Shown piece by piece: positions 44,414 through 53,209 of a stretch of 64,000 nucleotides of DNA. The stretch comes from an uncultured Muribaculaceae bacterium (GTDB lineage: Bacteria > Bacteroidota > Bacteroidia > Bacteroidales > Muribaculaceae): assembly GCA_904501735.1 (NCBI GenBank), contig CAJGBY010000003.1:62001-126000 (forward strand), read 5' to 3'. Position numbers and translations under genes: made by a program. The notes beneath the pieces were generated by a model. The model did not search any database, was not told the origin of the DNA, and saw nothing but the letters and a program-made list of their open reading frames with translations. The number at the start of each line of letters is the position of its first letter. Position 1 is the first letter of the stretch.

Positions 44414-44599
44414 AGAAAAGATATAATAGAGAATTTATATAAATACCGCAGTTGAATTTACTATTAGCTATAAAGGTATTATAGCAAAGTGATTTATAAA
44501 AGTTCACTATAGAGAAAACAAAATATAAAATAAAAACAACCTTACTTTTAATCGGAATTATTTACGCGCAACCGCGAGGCTGCAAAACAAATTAGATTT
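44414..44599 (+). promoter_or_regulatory. Long leader of the pseudouridine synthase gene
   Basis: Two small hairpins are visible: GCTATAA (44467-44473) with TTATAGC (44479-44485), and AGTGA (44488-44492) with TCACT (44504-44508). The rest is A-rich. No known leader class was recognised. Confidence 0.35.
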
Positions 44600-45925
44600 A
44601 TGGAAGAAAATCTCGAAAAGAAACCAAGAAGACCAAGAATTGGTGAGTCAAGAGGGACTGAAGGCGTTGGTAACAACGAACAGTTTGAAAAGGTGAGTTA
44701 TAATCAAGAACAAGGAGAGAACTCTTATTCTCAGCGTTCTTATGGTAATCGTCAAAATTACGGATATAATCGCCAAGGCGGTTATGGCAATCGTCAAGGC
44801 GGCTATAATAACAATCGTCAAGGTGGTTATGGCAATCGCCAAGGTGGATATAACAATAATCGCCAAGGTGGCTACAATCGTTATAACAACAATTATAGCA
44901 ACAACTATGAAAATAATGTAGCTGAAGGCGAACAACAACAAAGCAACAATAGCTATGGCACACGCCAAGGCGGTTACAACCGTCAAGGTGGCTTTAATAA
45001 TAATCGTCAAGGTGGTTACAACAACAACCGTCAAGGCGGCTTTAACAATCGTCAAGGTGGTTACAATAACAACCGCCAAGGTGGTTTCGGTGGTAACAAC
45101 CGTCAAGGAAACAAGAAATTCAATAAGGGAGGCGAAAGAATCCAACAAATGCGTTTCACTCCACGCCCAAAGCGTGTTGAATATGAAATGCCAATCGTGG
45201 ATCCAGAAGAAGCAATCCGCTTGAATAAGTTCATGGCAAATGCAGGTGTGTGCTCGCGTCGTGCTGCCGATGAATTGATCCAAAAAGGCTATGTGAAGGT
45301 GAATGGCAATGTGGTAACAGAACTTGGTACAAAGATCACTCACTCAGATGTTGTGGAATACAACGACAAGGTGGTTGTGCTTGAAAGCAAGTGCTACATC
45401 CTATTGAACAAGCCAAAAGATTGTGTAACAACAAGTGATGACCCAAATGGTCGTAAGACAGTTATGGACCTTGTGAAGGGTGCATGCGACGAACGCATCT
45501 ATCCAGTGGGCCGTCTTGACCGCAATACAACAGGTGTGCTTCTACTTACAAATGATGGTGATTTGGCATCAAAGCTTACTCACCCACAATATGTAAAGAA
45601 GAAGATCTATCAAGTGTGGGTAGATAAGGCAATTTCGGAAGAACACATGCAACAAATTGCCGATGGTATTATGCTTGAAGATGGTGAAATTCATGCTGAC
45701 GCAATCAGCTATGTATCGCCAACCGATCGTAAGCAAGCAGGTATCGAAATCCACTCAGGTAAGAATCGTATTGTGCGTCGTATATTTGAATCGCTTGGCT
45801 ACCATGTGGTGAAGCTTGACCGTGTATACTTTGCAGGTTTGACAAAGAAGGATCTTCCACGCGGACGCTGGCGTTACTTGACTCAAGATGAAGTGAACTT
45901 CTTGAAGCAAGGCTCATTTGAATAA
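44600..45925 (+). CDS. RluB-type rRNA pseudouridine synthase with RQGG-repeat N-terminus
   Basis: A 441-aa protein. Residues 1-180 are low complexity with eleven RQGGY/F repeats spaced by N-rich linkers, split into two blocks (about 58-93 and 124-168). The enzyme follows: an S4 RNA-binding domain from about 207 (IRLNKFMANAGVCSRRAADE) and a pseudouridine synthase domain with the catalytic Asp in YPVGRLDRNTTGVLLLTNDG near 306. It ends with VVKLDRVYFAGLTKKDLPRG. The RGG-like tail should bind RNA or favour condensation; the modified site is uncertain (RluB/E/F types). asnS follows after 35 bp. Confidence 0.92.
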   Translation: MEENLEKKPRRPRIGESRGTEGVGNNEQFEKVSYNQEQGENSYSQRSYGNRQNYGYNRQGGYGNRQGGYNNNRQGGYGNRQGGYNNNRQGGYNRYNNNYSNNYENNVAEGEQQQSNNSYGTRQGGYNRQGGFNNNRQGGYNNNRQGGFNNRQGGYNNNRQGGFGGNNRQGNKKFNKGGERIQQMRFTPRPKRVEYEMPIVDPEEAIRLNKFMANAGVCSRRAADELIQKGYVKVNGNVVTELGTKITHSDVVEYNDKVVVLESKCYILLNKPKDCVTTSDDPNGRKTVMDLVKGACDERIYPVGRLDRNTTGVLLLTNDGDLASKLTHPQYVKKKIYQVWVDKAISEEHMQQIADGIMLEDGEIHADAISYVSPTDRKQAGIEIHSGKNRIVRRIFESLGYHVVKLDRVYFAGLTKKDLPRGRWRYLTQDEVNFLKQGSFE

Positions 45926-45960
45926 TCAGAACTATAAAAACGATAAGAATATACATCATT

Positions 45961-47364
45961 ATGAGTTTGAAAAGGACAAAGATTGTTGATATTTTCGATG
46001 CATCACTTGTGGGACAACAAGTGTGCGTGAAGGGTTGGGTGAGAACTCGCCGTGGCAACAAAAATGTACAATTTGTGGCATTGAACGATGGTTCAACAAT
46101 CAAAAACATACAGATCGTAGTAGACCTTGCAAAGTTCAGCGAGGAAGAATTGAAACCTATTACAACAGGTTCTAGTTTGTGTGTAGAAGGATTGTTGGTA
46201 GAATCGGAAGGTAAGGGTCAAACTTGCGAAATCCAAGCTGAAAAGATCCAAATCTACGGTACAGCCGATCCAGATAGCTATCCATTGCAAAAGAAGGGTC
46301 ACACAATGGAATTCTTGCGTGATATAGCTCACTTGCGTCCACGCACTAACACATTTGGTGCAGTGTTCCGCATTCGCCACAATATGGCAATCGCTATTCA
46401 CCGTTTCTTCCACGAAAGAGGATTCTTCTATTTCCACACACCTATCATCACAGCTTCTGACTGTGAAGGTGCAGGACAAATGTTCCAAGTAACAACAATG
46501 AACCTTTACGACTTGAAGAAGGACGAAAATGGTTCAATCCGTTACGATAACGACTTCTTCGGCAAGCAAGCAAGTTTGACAGTATCAGGTCAGCTTGAAG
46601 GTGAGCTTGCAGCAACAGCACTTGGTGCAATTTATACTTTCGGTCCTACATTCCGTGCCGAAAATTCAAATACTCCTCGTCACTTGGCTGAATTCTGGAT
46701 GATTGAACCAGAAGTAGCATTCAACGACATCGTTGACAATATGGACTTGGCTGAAGACTTCATCAAGTACTGTGTGAAGTGGGCGTTGGATAACTGCTAT
46801 GACGATGTTAAGTTCTTGAACGATATGTTCGACAAGGAACTTATCGCTCGCCTTGAAGGTGTGCTTAAGCAAGACTTCGTGCGCTTGACTTACACTGAAG
46901 GTATCAAGATTCTTGAAGAAGCAGTGGCAGGTGGTCACAAGTTTGAATTCCCAGTATATTGGGGTGTAGACTTGGCATCGGAACACGAACGCTTCCTTGT
47001 AGAAGAACACTTCAAGCGTCCTGTGATCTTGACTGACTATCCAAAGGAAATCAAGGCATTCTATATGAAGCAAAATGAGGACGGTAAGACTGTTCGCGCG
47101 ATGGATGTATTGTTCCCAAAGATTGGCGAAATCATTGGTGGTTCGGAACGCGAAGAAAGCTACGACAAGCTTATCAATCGTATCGAAGAGCTAAATATCC
47201 CAATGAAGGATATGTGGTGGTATCTTGAAACTCGTAAGTTCGGTACAGTGCCTCACTCTGGTTTCGGTCTTGGTTTTGAACGCCTATTGCTATTCGTAAC
47301 AGGTATGTCAAATATCCGCGATGTGATTCCTTTCCCACGCACTCCAAACAATGCAGAGTTCTAA
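45961..47364 (+). CDS. asnS: Asparaginyl-tRNA synthetase
   Basis: Charges tRNA-Asn with asparagine. The 467-aa class II enzyme has an N-terminal OB-fold anticodon domain (VCVKGWVRTRRGNKNVQFVA) and motif 2 in FGPTFRAENSNTPRHLAEFW near residue 225. Motif 3 is in HSGFGLGFERLLLFVTGMSN near 435, and the C-terminus ends VIPFPRTPNNAEF. Full-length match to AsnS rather than AspS. It follows the pseudouridine synthase gene by 35 bp and ends in a strong terminator. Confidence 0.97.
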   Translation: MSLKRTKIVDIFDASLVGQQVCVKGWVRTRRGNKNVQFVALNDGSTIKNIQIVVDLAKFSEEELKPITTGSSLCVEGLLVESEGKGQTCEIQAEKIQIYGTADPDSYPLQKKGHTMEFLRDIAHLRPRTNTFGAVFRIRHNMAIAIHRFFHERGFFYFHTPIITASDCEGAGQMFQVTTMNLYDLKKDENGSIRYDNDFFGKQASLTVSGQLEGELAATALGAIYTFGPTFRAENSNTPRHLAEFWMIEPEVAFNDIVDNMDLAEDFIKYCVKWALDNCYDDVKFLNDMFDKELIARLEGVLKQDFVRLTYTEGIKILEEAVAGGHKFEFPVYWGVDLASEHERFLVEEHFKRPVILTDYPKEIKAFYMKQNEDGKTVRAMDVLFPKIGEIIGGSEREESYDKLINRIEELNIPMKDMWWYLETRKFGTVPHSGFGLGFERLLLFVTGMSNIRDVIPFPRTPNNAEF

Positions 47365-47386
47365 AAACTGGGATTTATAGAATACT

Positions 47387-47424
47387 AATAAGCGATGTGC
47401 AAATGTGCGCATCGCTTATTTTTT
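47387..47424 (+). terminator. Terminator after asnS
   Basis: Fourteen-base arms (47387-47400 with 47407-47420) with one G-U pair, 6-nt loop, then TTTT. Confidence 0.85.
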
Positions 47425-47443
47425 ATAGGTGAAGGAAAGTGTG

Positions 47444-47486
47444 GAAAAAATTAAGAGGCTATGCTCGGAAAGTGCATAGCCTCTTA
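47444..47486 (-). terminator. Terminator after the HIT-family gene
   Basis: Perfect 12-bp stem (47453-47464 with 47474-47485), then AATTTTTTCC on the minus strand. Confidence 0.8.
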
Positions 47487-47511
47487 GTTGTGATGTATAT
47501 ATCTGTTGAGA

Positions 47512-47937
47512 TTAGAAAATCTCAGGGTGAGATGTTTCGTTTTCGTTGAATTTGTTGAAGATTTTTTCAGCGATAGCTTTCATTTCTTCAGGTTGAAGTT
47601 GCTTCTTTTCGGCGAAGAAATTCATATCGCTTTCGCTGTTGATAGGCAATAGGTGAATATGAGCGTGAGGTACTTCAAGTCCCATTACAGCCACACCTAC
47701 GCGCTTGCAAGGCATAACTTCCTTCATAGCTTCGGCTACTTTCTTAGCAAAAGCTGTAAGTTCGGCATATTCGTTGTTAGGAAGATCGAAAATGTAGTCA
47801 ACTTCGTGCTTAGGCACAACAAGAGTGTGTCCAGCAGCTACTGGGTTGATGTCGAGGAAAGCATAGTGCTTGTCGTCTTCGGCAACTTTGTAACTTGGAA
47901 TTTCGCCTGCAATGATTCTTGAGAAAATAGATGCCAT
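47512..47937 (-). CDS. HIT-family nucleotide hydrolase/transferase
   Basis: A 141-aa histidine-triad protein acting on AMP-linked small molecules. It begins MASIFSRIIAGEIPSYKVAE and carries the triad in EVPHAHIHLLPINSES near residue 95 (H-x-H-x-H). FLDINPVAAGHTLVVPKHEV is the first conserved strand pair. It follows greA by 9 bp, so both leave from the greA promoter. Confidence 0.95.
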   Translation of the reverse strand: MASIFSRIIAGEIPSYKVAEDDKHYAFLDINPVAAGHTLVVPKHEVDYIFDLPNNEYAELTAFAKKVAEAMKEVMPCKRVGVAVMGLEVPHAHIHLLPINSESDMNFFAEKKQLQPEEMKAIAEKIFNKFNENETSHPEIF

Positions 47938-47946
47938 AATGTAAAA

Positions 47947-48417
47947 TTAGATAGAGATTTCAACAATTTCAAATTTCATAACACCAGCAGGAACAGTGAT
48001 TTCAACGATATCACCTACTTTGTGTCCCATAAGTCCCTTAGCGATAGGAGTAGAAGTAGAAATCTTCATTTCGCGAAGGTTAGCTTCTGAGTCTGCAACG
48101 ATAGTGTAGGTTTGAGTAGCGTTGTTCTTCAAGTTCTTGATAGTAACGACACTCATAAGTTGCACTTCGTCGGTAGTGAGCTTAGTTTCGTCGATAATGC
48201 GAGCATTAGCCACAAGGTCCTTAAGTTGTGCAATCTTCATTTCAAGCATACCTTGAGCTTCTTTAGCTGCATCGTATTCAGCATTTTCAGAAAGGTCACC
48301 CTTGTCGCGTGCTTCAGCGATAGCGCGAGAGATTTCTGGACGCTTTACATTTTCAAGGTAAGCGATTTCTTCCATTTTTTTCTTGTAACCCTCTTGGGTC
48401 ATATAGCTTATTGCCAT
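47947..48417 (-). CDS. greA: Transcription elongation factor GreA
   Basis: GreA rescues backtracked RNA polymerase by stimulating transcript cleavage. The 156-aa protein has the N-terminal coiled coil with EARDKGDLSENAEYDAAKEA near residues 34-53, holding the acidic tip residues D and E. The C-terminal FKBP-like domain includes ISTSTPIAKGLMGHKVGDIV. Full length and normal. It has a consensus promoter at 48511-48542 and a following HIT-family gene. Confidence 0.97.
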   Translation of the reverse strand: MAISYMTQEGYKKKMEEIAYLENVKRPEISRAIAEARDKGDLSENAEYDAAKEAQGMLEMKIAQLKDLVANARIIDETKLTTDEVQLMSVVTIKNLKNNATQTYTIVADSEANLREMKISTSTPIAKGLMGHKVGDIVEITVPAGVMKFEIVEISI

Positions 48418-48510
48418 TATTTCGTTAGTTTTTTAAGATTAGTAAAAAATAAAAGAATCTCCAACTTGGTAAAAGTTGAGACCCCTTAGATTATTGTCAT
48501 ATTTCGATGA

Positions 48511-48542
48511 CAAAGATAGGGAGTATTTTTGTAATGAACAAA
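48511..48542 (-). promoter_or_regulatory. Bacteroidetes-type promoter for greA
   Basis: Minus strand TTTG (48539-48542), 20 bp, then TATCTTTG (48511-48518); predicted start near 48504 and a leader of about 87 nt. Confidence 0.75.
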
Positions 48543-48611
48543 TAAATACCTAAAAAGTTTTGTTTCCGTGAGGGAAATGCAAGAGTTAAAAACTTTCTAA
48601 AAATCAGTTAT

Positions 48612-50057
48612 TTATTTGTGGCGACGCATCATTTGAATGAATTTGATGCTGCTGGCGACGGTGGCGATGACGAAGACTATAGCTGCGCCAATGTAGCACT
48701 CATTTTGCATGAACAAGAATGCCGAAATGCTTGTGCACAATGCCCATGCGATCCATTGGAAACATGAGGCTTTGAGTCGCAAATGGAAGATGCGATAATA
48801 GATGAATGTAACGATGAGTGTGTAGCTGAAATACCAGCTAAAGAATGCATATCCAAAGCCGTCCAAGCCCCATAAGTGGAATGCCGAAATATAGAGTGCA
48901 AGGTAAATGAATGTGTCGACGGTCTCGGTGATGAAGAATAGCTTGCCTCTGCCCTTAGCGAGAATCACATAAGCCATACACCAAGATACGGCGCGGAATA
49001 TCATACCTATGATACCTACCGAGATGAATGTTTCGATGACGAAGAAACTTTCGGTGTAAAGTATAGTGATAATGAGTCGGCGGAACAAGATGAAAGCAAT
49101 GATGACTGGCGTGAGCACCATGAGAGCAATGTTTAGCTCTTGTGAAACGAAGATGTTCAGTTTTATGTTGCTGTGAGCCACCTTAGACAATCGAGGGAAG
49201 TATTCAACACAAAGGGCACTCAAGATGAGCCCAGTGTACTTGGCAATGAGTGTGTAGCCTGCTTGATAGTAACCCACAGTGGCAGTGTCGGCCACATTGT
49301 TGAGGTAGGTGATGAAAATATAGTTGGTGGTCTGTGTAACAATGTCGGTGAGGGTGATGAAGAAGCCCAATTTAAGGAAGTCTTTGCCGATGTTGAGTGT
49401 GTCGTTGAACGAAAGCGTTTCGCCCTTCATACCCACATCTTTGTTGCGCATCATATAGCTAAAGAACAATATCGATAGCGAATAGCAAAGGATACTTGGG
49501 ATAATGCTTTGCTCACCTAAGAAGTAGTAGAGAGGGATAGATAGAACCAATCCAACCGATGCTCCGTAGAGCGAAGATTTGGCAAGTTTGCGCAACATTG
49601 CCGTGCCTTGCATGATAGCATGTTCTCCGTTGGTGAGTGTGTTGGCTAAAAGAGCTATAGCAAGGAAGATAAATCCATGAGTGTAGGAGTCGTTGCCGAA
49701 AGTCAATCGGCTGAAAAGGGGAGCTCCAATGACGAGAACAGCCACGCCAACCAGTCCTAAGATTGCTGACCATCGACGAAGGGCTGTACACACACGAGAT
49801 AGCTTATTAGGATTGGCTGTTTCGAGTGATATGCTTCGTATCGAGCTTGTGCGCACACCGAGATTGGTGATGTTGCCCACCATTTCGATTACCGAGTTGA
49901 AAATAGCAAAGAGTCCCATACCAGTAGGGCCTATCCATAGCGCAATGAGCTTGGTGCGCACGATAGAGCACAAGATGTTGAACACCTGTATGCTCCCGAA
50001 TACTCCCATAGCTTTTACTATGGTGCGCGATAGGTTACTACTGTTGTCGTATGCCAT
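48612..50057 (-). CDS. Polysaccharide/O-antigen flippase (Wzx-like)
   Basis: A 481-aa inner-membrane protein with about 12-14 helices of the MATE-like flippase fold. It has the N-terminal helix and loop FGSIQVFNILCSIVRTKLIALWIG and GPTGMGLFAIFNSVIEMVGN near residue 40. Later, YFPRLSKVAHSN near 295 is a typical cytoplasmic loop. It should flip lipid-linked oligosaccharides across the membrane. Its ATG shares a base with the stop of the GNAT-like gene (TAATG), the last junction in the dut-to-flippase run. The glycan is unknown. Confidence 0.88.
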   Translation of the reverse strand: MAYDNSSNLSRTIVKAMGVFGSIQVFNILCSIVRTKLIALWIGPTGMGLFAIFNSVIEMVGNITNLGVRTSSIRSISLETANPNKLSRVCTALRRWSAILGLVGVAVLVIGAPLFSRLTFGNDSYTHGFIFLAIALLANTLTNGEHAIMQGTAMLRKLAKSSLYGASVGLVLSIPLYYFLGEQSIIPSILCYSLSILFFSYMMRNKDVGMKGETLSFNDTLNIGKDFLKLGFFITLTDIVTQTTNYIFITYLNNVADTATVGYYQAGYTLIAKYTGLILSALCVEYFPRLSKVAHSNIKLNIFVSQELNIALMVLTPVIIAFILFRRLIITILYTESFFVIETFISVGIIGMIFRAVSWCMAYVILAKGRGKLFFITETVDTFIYLALYISAFHLWGLDGFGYAFFSWYFSYTLIVTFIYYRIFHLRLKASCFQWIAWALCTSISAFLFMQNECYIGAAIVFVIATVASSIKFIQMMRRHK

Positions 50058-50995
50058 TAGAAACTTATTTTGTAGGTATTGTGAACTATTGCTCGTCCTC
50101 CCAAGTGGCTCTTTTGAAGGATAAGTCCTTCGTTGAGGTAGAGACCTTTGTTCTCATTGGAAGTGCCGAGGTCGAGGTACTTCAAACCCTTAAATTCGTG
50201 TTTGATAAGGTGATTGAAAAGTAAAGCCAATGCACCTTTGTTCTTGCCTTCCTCGTTGCTTGCGATGTATTGAGCATGCGCCACAAGAGGAGTGCAGTAG
50301 ATAAGTACTCCAGCTAGCATTTCATCATATTTATTCACGGTGTAGAGTTTGATGTTGTGAGGAAATCGGTCATGAAGCATGGAGATTTCGTCGAGCGAAT
50401 GAACTGGGGTAGTGTCGTATTTAGTACCGAGTAGCTCGGTCAAGATGTTCCAATATTGAGTGTAATCTTGAGATTCTGCCACCGACAGATTGTTGGCAAT
50501 AGCCGTTTTAACCATCTTGCGATAGGTGTAGTTGAAGTCAAGAGGCTGGTCGAGAGGAATTGAAGACGAAATGTTGGTTTCGATTATGTTGCCACCATGT
50601 CGAAATATTGCATACAAGTCCTCTTCGGCAGGATATTTGTGGTAGATGTGAGGAATAGCCTTATAAATGAGGTGCTTAATTCCGATAGAAAGACAATATT
50701 CCTTCATGGCATCAAATATTTCAAGCATATTCACAGCATTGAAGTGCTTGAGCTGAGTGAGCCAACCGCCATAGGTGAGTCCCTGGTGAGAATAAAGCGT
50801 GTCGCCAACACGGTTGGCAGGTAAGAGCGCAACGATTTTACCATTGTCGTGAGCAATCAACGAACAATCCTCGAAGCGATGGCTATGATAGTCCATATAT
50901 TCACGACGATGAAGGAATGTTGCGTTTTTAGACTCGTCAACAAAGTGGTTCCAATCTTGGCTTAATTCAGGAGTATATAGTTTAATCTCTACCAT
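50057..50995 (-). CDS. GNAT/FemAB-like acyltransferase
   Basis: A 312-aa protein of the FemAB/Acetyltransf_6 type. The start is the ATG at 50995 (MVEIKLYTPELSQDWNHFVD), which fits the family N-terminus; the open frame to 51109 overlaps the EnvC-like gene and is unlikely. Blocks are FLHRREYMDYHSHRFEDCSL, LPANRVGDTLYSHQGLTYGG and LDLGTSNENKGLYLNEGLIL. It may add an acyl or amino-acyl group to an envelope precursor. The tie to the flippase gene (1-bp overlap) supports a glycan role, but this is inference. Confidence 0.8.
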   Translation of the reverse strand: MVEIKLYTPELSQDWNHFVDESKNATFLHRREYMDYHSHRFEDCSLIAHDNGKIVALLPANRVGDTLYSHQGLTYGGWLTQLKHFNAVNMLEIFDAMKEYCLSIGIKHLIYKAIPHIYHKYPAEEDLYAIFRHGGNIIETNISSSIPLDQPLDFNYTYRKMVKTAIANNLSVAESQDYTQYWNILTELLGTKYDTTPVHSLDEISMLHDRFPHNIKLYTVNKYDEMLAGVLIYCTPLVAHAQYIASNEEGKNKGALALLFNHLIKHEFKGLKYLDLGTSNENKGLYLNEGLILQKSHLGGRAIVHNTYKISF

Positions 50996-51005
50996 AATGC
51001 TATGT

Positions 51006-52340
51006 TTATTTAACCCATTCTTGAGGATTGAGTTTTTCGCGTTCGTGTCGCACTTCGAAGTGAAGAATAGTGCGATTGTCGTCTTCGGGATCGGAGAAAA
51101 TCTTTCCAATAGGCTCGTTGGCTTTGACTGTTTGCCCGTTGGAAACAGAAATCTCGCTCAAATTCACATATATAGTGAGGTAGTTGCCATGACGCACCAT
51201 CACTACAGTGTTAAATCCGTCTTGAGCGAATATTGCCGACACCTTACCATCGAAGACAGCGCGCGCATTGGTACCTGCAGGCACCTCGATGTCGATACCA
51301 CTATTTTCGGTTTGCACATATTTAAGTTCGGGGTGCTTGCTGCGTCCGAATGGTCTTACAATCTTATATTCGCTGCTAACTGGGAACAAAATGCGTCCCT
51401 TGTTGCTTTCGAAAGTGCCCGAAAGATTTCTTTCGGCATCGGTCATTTGGTAGCCCGATTTCTTGGTGGTTGTAGCAGTTTCGCTCTTAGCAGGAGGAGT
51501 TGAAGGCTTAGTGTCATCGGTTTTAGATTGAGATGGCTGTTCTTTTTGCTTCTTCTTCTCCTCGGCAAGTCGCTTAGCTTCGGCCTCTTTTCTTGCTCTT
51601 TCGGCAGCTTTACGCTCTTCCTCAGCAATGAGTTTGTTGAGTGCGTCGTCGAGTTTTCGAGCTTGTCGTTGTTTTTCAGCAAGGACTTTTTGTAGCGCCT
51701 TACCTTCCTTTTTGAGTGAAGATACCACTTTAGATTGCTCCTTGCGCTTCTTGACAAGAGTCATGCGCTCGTTGTTTTGCTTGGCGAGCTTGTCGGCGTG
51801 GAGTTTACGAAACTCGTTGACCGATTCTCGTTGTTTTTCGAGGATTTCTTGTTGTAGCTTCACTTCTTGTATTTGCTTATCTTTCCAAGAAGAAAATTGT
51901 TGCAAATAACGCATACGGCGAAATGCCTGATTGAACGATGATGCCGAGAAGATAAAAAGTAGTCGGTCAAACGAAGACGATTGAGCTTGAATGCTACGGA
52001 TAGCGCGCGCATAGTTGTCGGTGAGTGTAGCGATGCGCTTTTCGCCGTCCTTGATAGAATCCTGGATGGCATCGAGTCGCTTGTTGATAGCGGCAAGATC
52101 TTTATTTATCTCGTTGATGGTTTTCTCATGAGAATTGATTTCTGCCTCGATGAGATTGAGTTGGTTGAGCGAGCGCTTAGTCTTTGCCGTATTGTCTTGG
52201 ATCTTCTTGTTGGTCGCATTGATTTCTCTCTGAGTTTCTTGTTGTTGCTGCTTAATGCTTTGTGCAGTACGCTTTTGAGCCGTTGCGCAAGGAGTGATGA
52301 ACAACAGCGACAGGAGTGATATGAATAAAAAGCGTAGCAT
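51006..52340 (-). CDS. EnvC-like murein hydrolase activator (LytM domain)
   Basis: A 444-aa periplasmic protein with a signal peptide (MLRFLFISLLSLLFITPCATA), long coiled coils (about 25-255), a K/E/P/S-rich linker and a C-terminal LytM domain from about 325. A GTG at 52355 would add five residues; the ATG at 52340 is preferred. The LytM active site is degenerate: NSGIDIEV lacks the first His of H-xxx-D, and ILHFEVRH lacks the first His of the H-x-H pair. Like E. coli EnvC it should activate amidases at division rather than cut itself. It lies 33 bp after the DUF4292 gene. Confidence 0.92.
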   Translation of the reverse strand: MLRFLFISLLSLLFITPCATAQKRTAQSIKQQQQETQREINATNKKIQDNTAKTKRSLNQLNLIEAEINSHEKTINEINKDLAAINKRLDAIQDSIKDGEKRIATLTDNYARAIRSIQAQSSSFDRLLFIFSASSFNQAFRRMRYLQQFSSWKDKQIQEVKLQQEILEKQRESVNEFRKLHADKLAKQNNERMTLVKKRKEQSKVVSSLKKEGKALQKVLAEKQRQARKLDDALNKLIAEEERKAAERARKEAEAKRLAEEKKKQKEQPSQSKTDDTKPSTPPAKSETATTTKKSGYQMTDAERNLSGTFESNKGRILFPVSSEYKIVRPFGRSKHPELKYVQTENSGIDIEVPAGTNARAVFDGKVSAIFAQDGFNTVVMVRHGNYLTIYVNLSEISVSNGQTVKANEPIGKIFSDPEDDNRTILHFEVRHEREKLNPQEWVK

Positions 52341-52373
52341 TGAGTTAAGTTTCACAAGATTAGAGAGTTGATA

Positions 52374-53198
52374 TTACATTGATTTTAAAATCTCAATTAG
52401 TTCCATAAGAGTTACTTTGCGATAAGAACTATTTATGGAAATGCTTTCGTCGTAAAAGCTATCCCATTTGGTCTTTGATGGGTTGAGGTATAGCTGAACC
52501 GAAATGTTTTTGCCCTTGAGAGTCGCATCGAAATTTATTCTTGATGCTTCGCTGCCCGCATTGTCGGTAGCAAAGTCGGAATATACTGCAGTGTAGGATT
52601 GAGCTGAATTAGCAGGAGAAACGATGAGTTGTTCCACTTGCTTATTGGCATTGATGGCAAACTGATATGCTATGCCATTGCTCGTTTTGCGAGGAGATAG
52701 CATAAATCCATTAATGTCCTGACTGATATTGAATTTCTTTGTATTGTCGGTCGATAGAGTGCCGTCGTTGATAGTGAAAGGGCGTGCAAGCATGATGTCT
52801 TGAATGTTGCCAATGTTGACAGGAAGAATGTGCTTGAATCGTTCCAATTCGATAGTAGTGTAAACGCGATGCAACTTGTCGATGACAACAGCCGAATCGT
52901 TGTCGACAAACACCTTGGCTACCTCGATACCCAATACTGGTCGTATAGAAATAGAAATACTCTTGTTGTGAGTCATTTTCACTTGAATAGAAGTGGAAAA
53001 AGATGCTGCTCCCGATAGGGTGAGTTTGCCCGATGTGCTATAAGTGTTCCAATCGGTATAAGATTGAGCCATTTCTTGTAGTGTTACATCAGGGATGGCA
53101 GTGCTTTCGCCTTCGACCGATGATTTAGACGACTTACAGCTATAGAAGCATAAAGTCGACAAAATCAATATTGATAGTATGACTGAAATTCGGTTCAT
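52374..53198 (-). CDS. DUF4292 lipoprotein
   Basis: A 274-aa lipoprotein with lipobox in SILILSTLCFYSCKSSKSSV (Cys near residue 20), so anchored in a membrane of the envelope. DUF4292 is a LolB/LolA-like fold; the body shows repeating beta strands (YSTSGKLTLSGAASFSTSIQ, ISISIRPVLGIEVAKVFVDN). It sits between a TPR gene and the EnvC-like gene, an arrangement I recall as common in Bacteroidales. Possible role in lipoprotein or lipid handling; not shown. Confidence 0.88.
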   Translation of the reverse strand: MNRISVILSILILSTLCFYSCKSSKSSVEGESTAIPDVTLQEMAQSYTDWNTYSTSGKLTLSGAASFSTSIQVKMTHNKSISISIRPVLGIEVAKVFVDNDSAVVIDKLHRVYTTIELERFKHILPVNIGNIQDIMLARPFTINDGTLSTDNTKKFNISQDINGFMLSPRKTSNGIAYQFAINANKQVEQLIVSPANSAQSYTAVYSDFATDNAGSEASRINFDATLKGKNISVQLYLNPSKTKWDSFYDESISINSSYRKVTLMELIEILKSM

Positions 53199-53209
53199 AG
53201 ATAATTGTT

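Noticed and set aside
44770..45110. CRISPR-like array suspicion from regular short repeats
   Set aside because: The repeats are in frame and encode RQGGY/F, have no fixed spacer length, and no cas gene is near.
44648..45343. 231-aa open frame on the minus strand opposite the RQGG repeats
   Set aside because: It is the antisense of the low-complexity repeat, with a composition forced by that repeat, no start context and no family.
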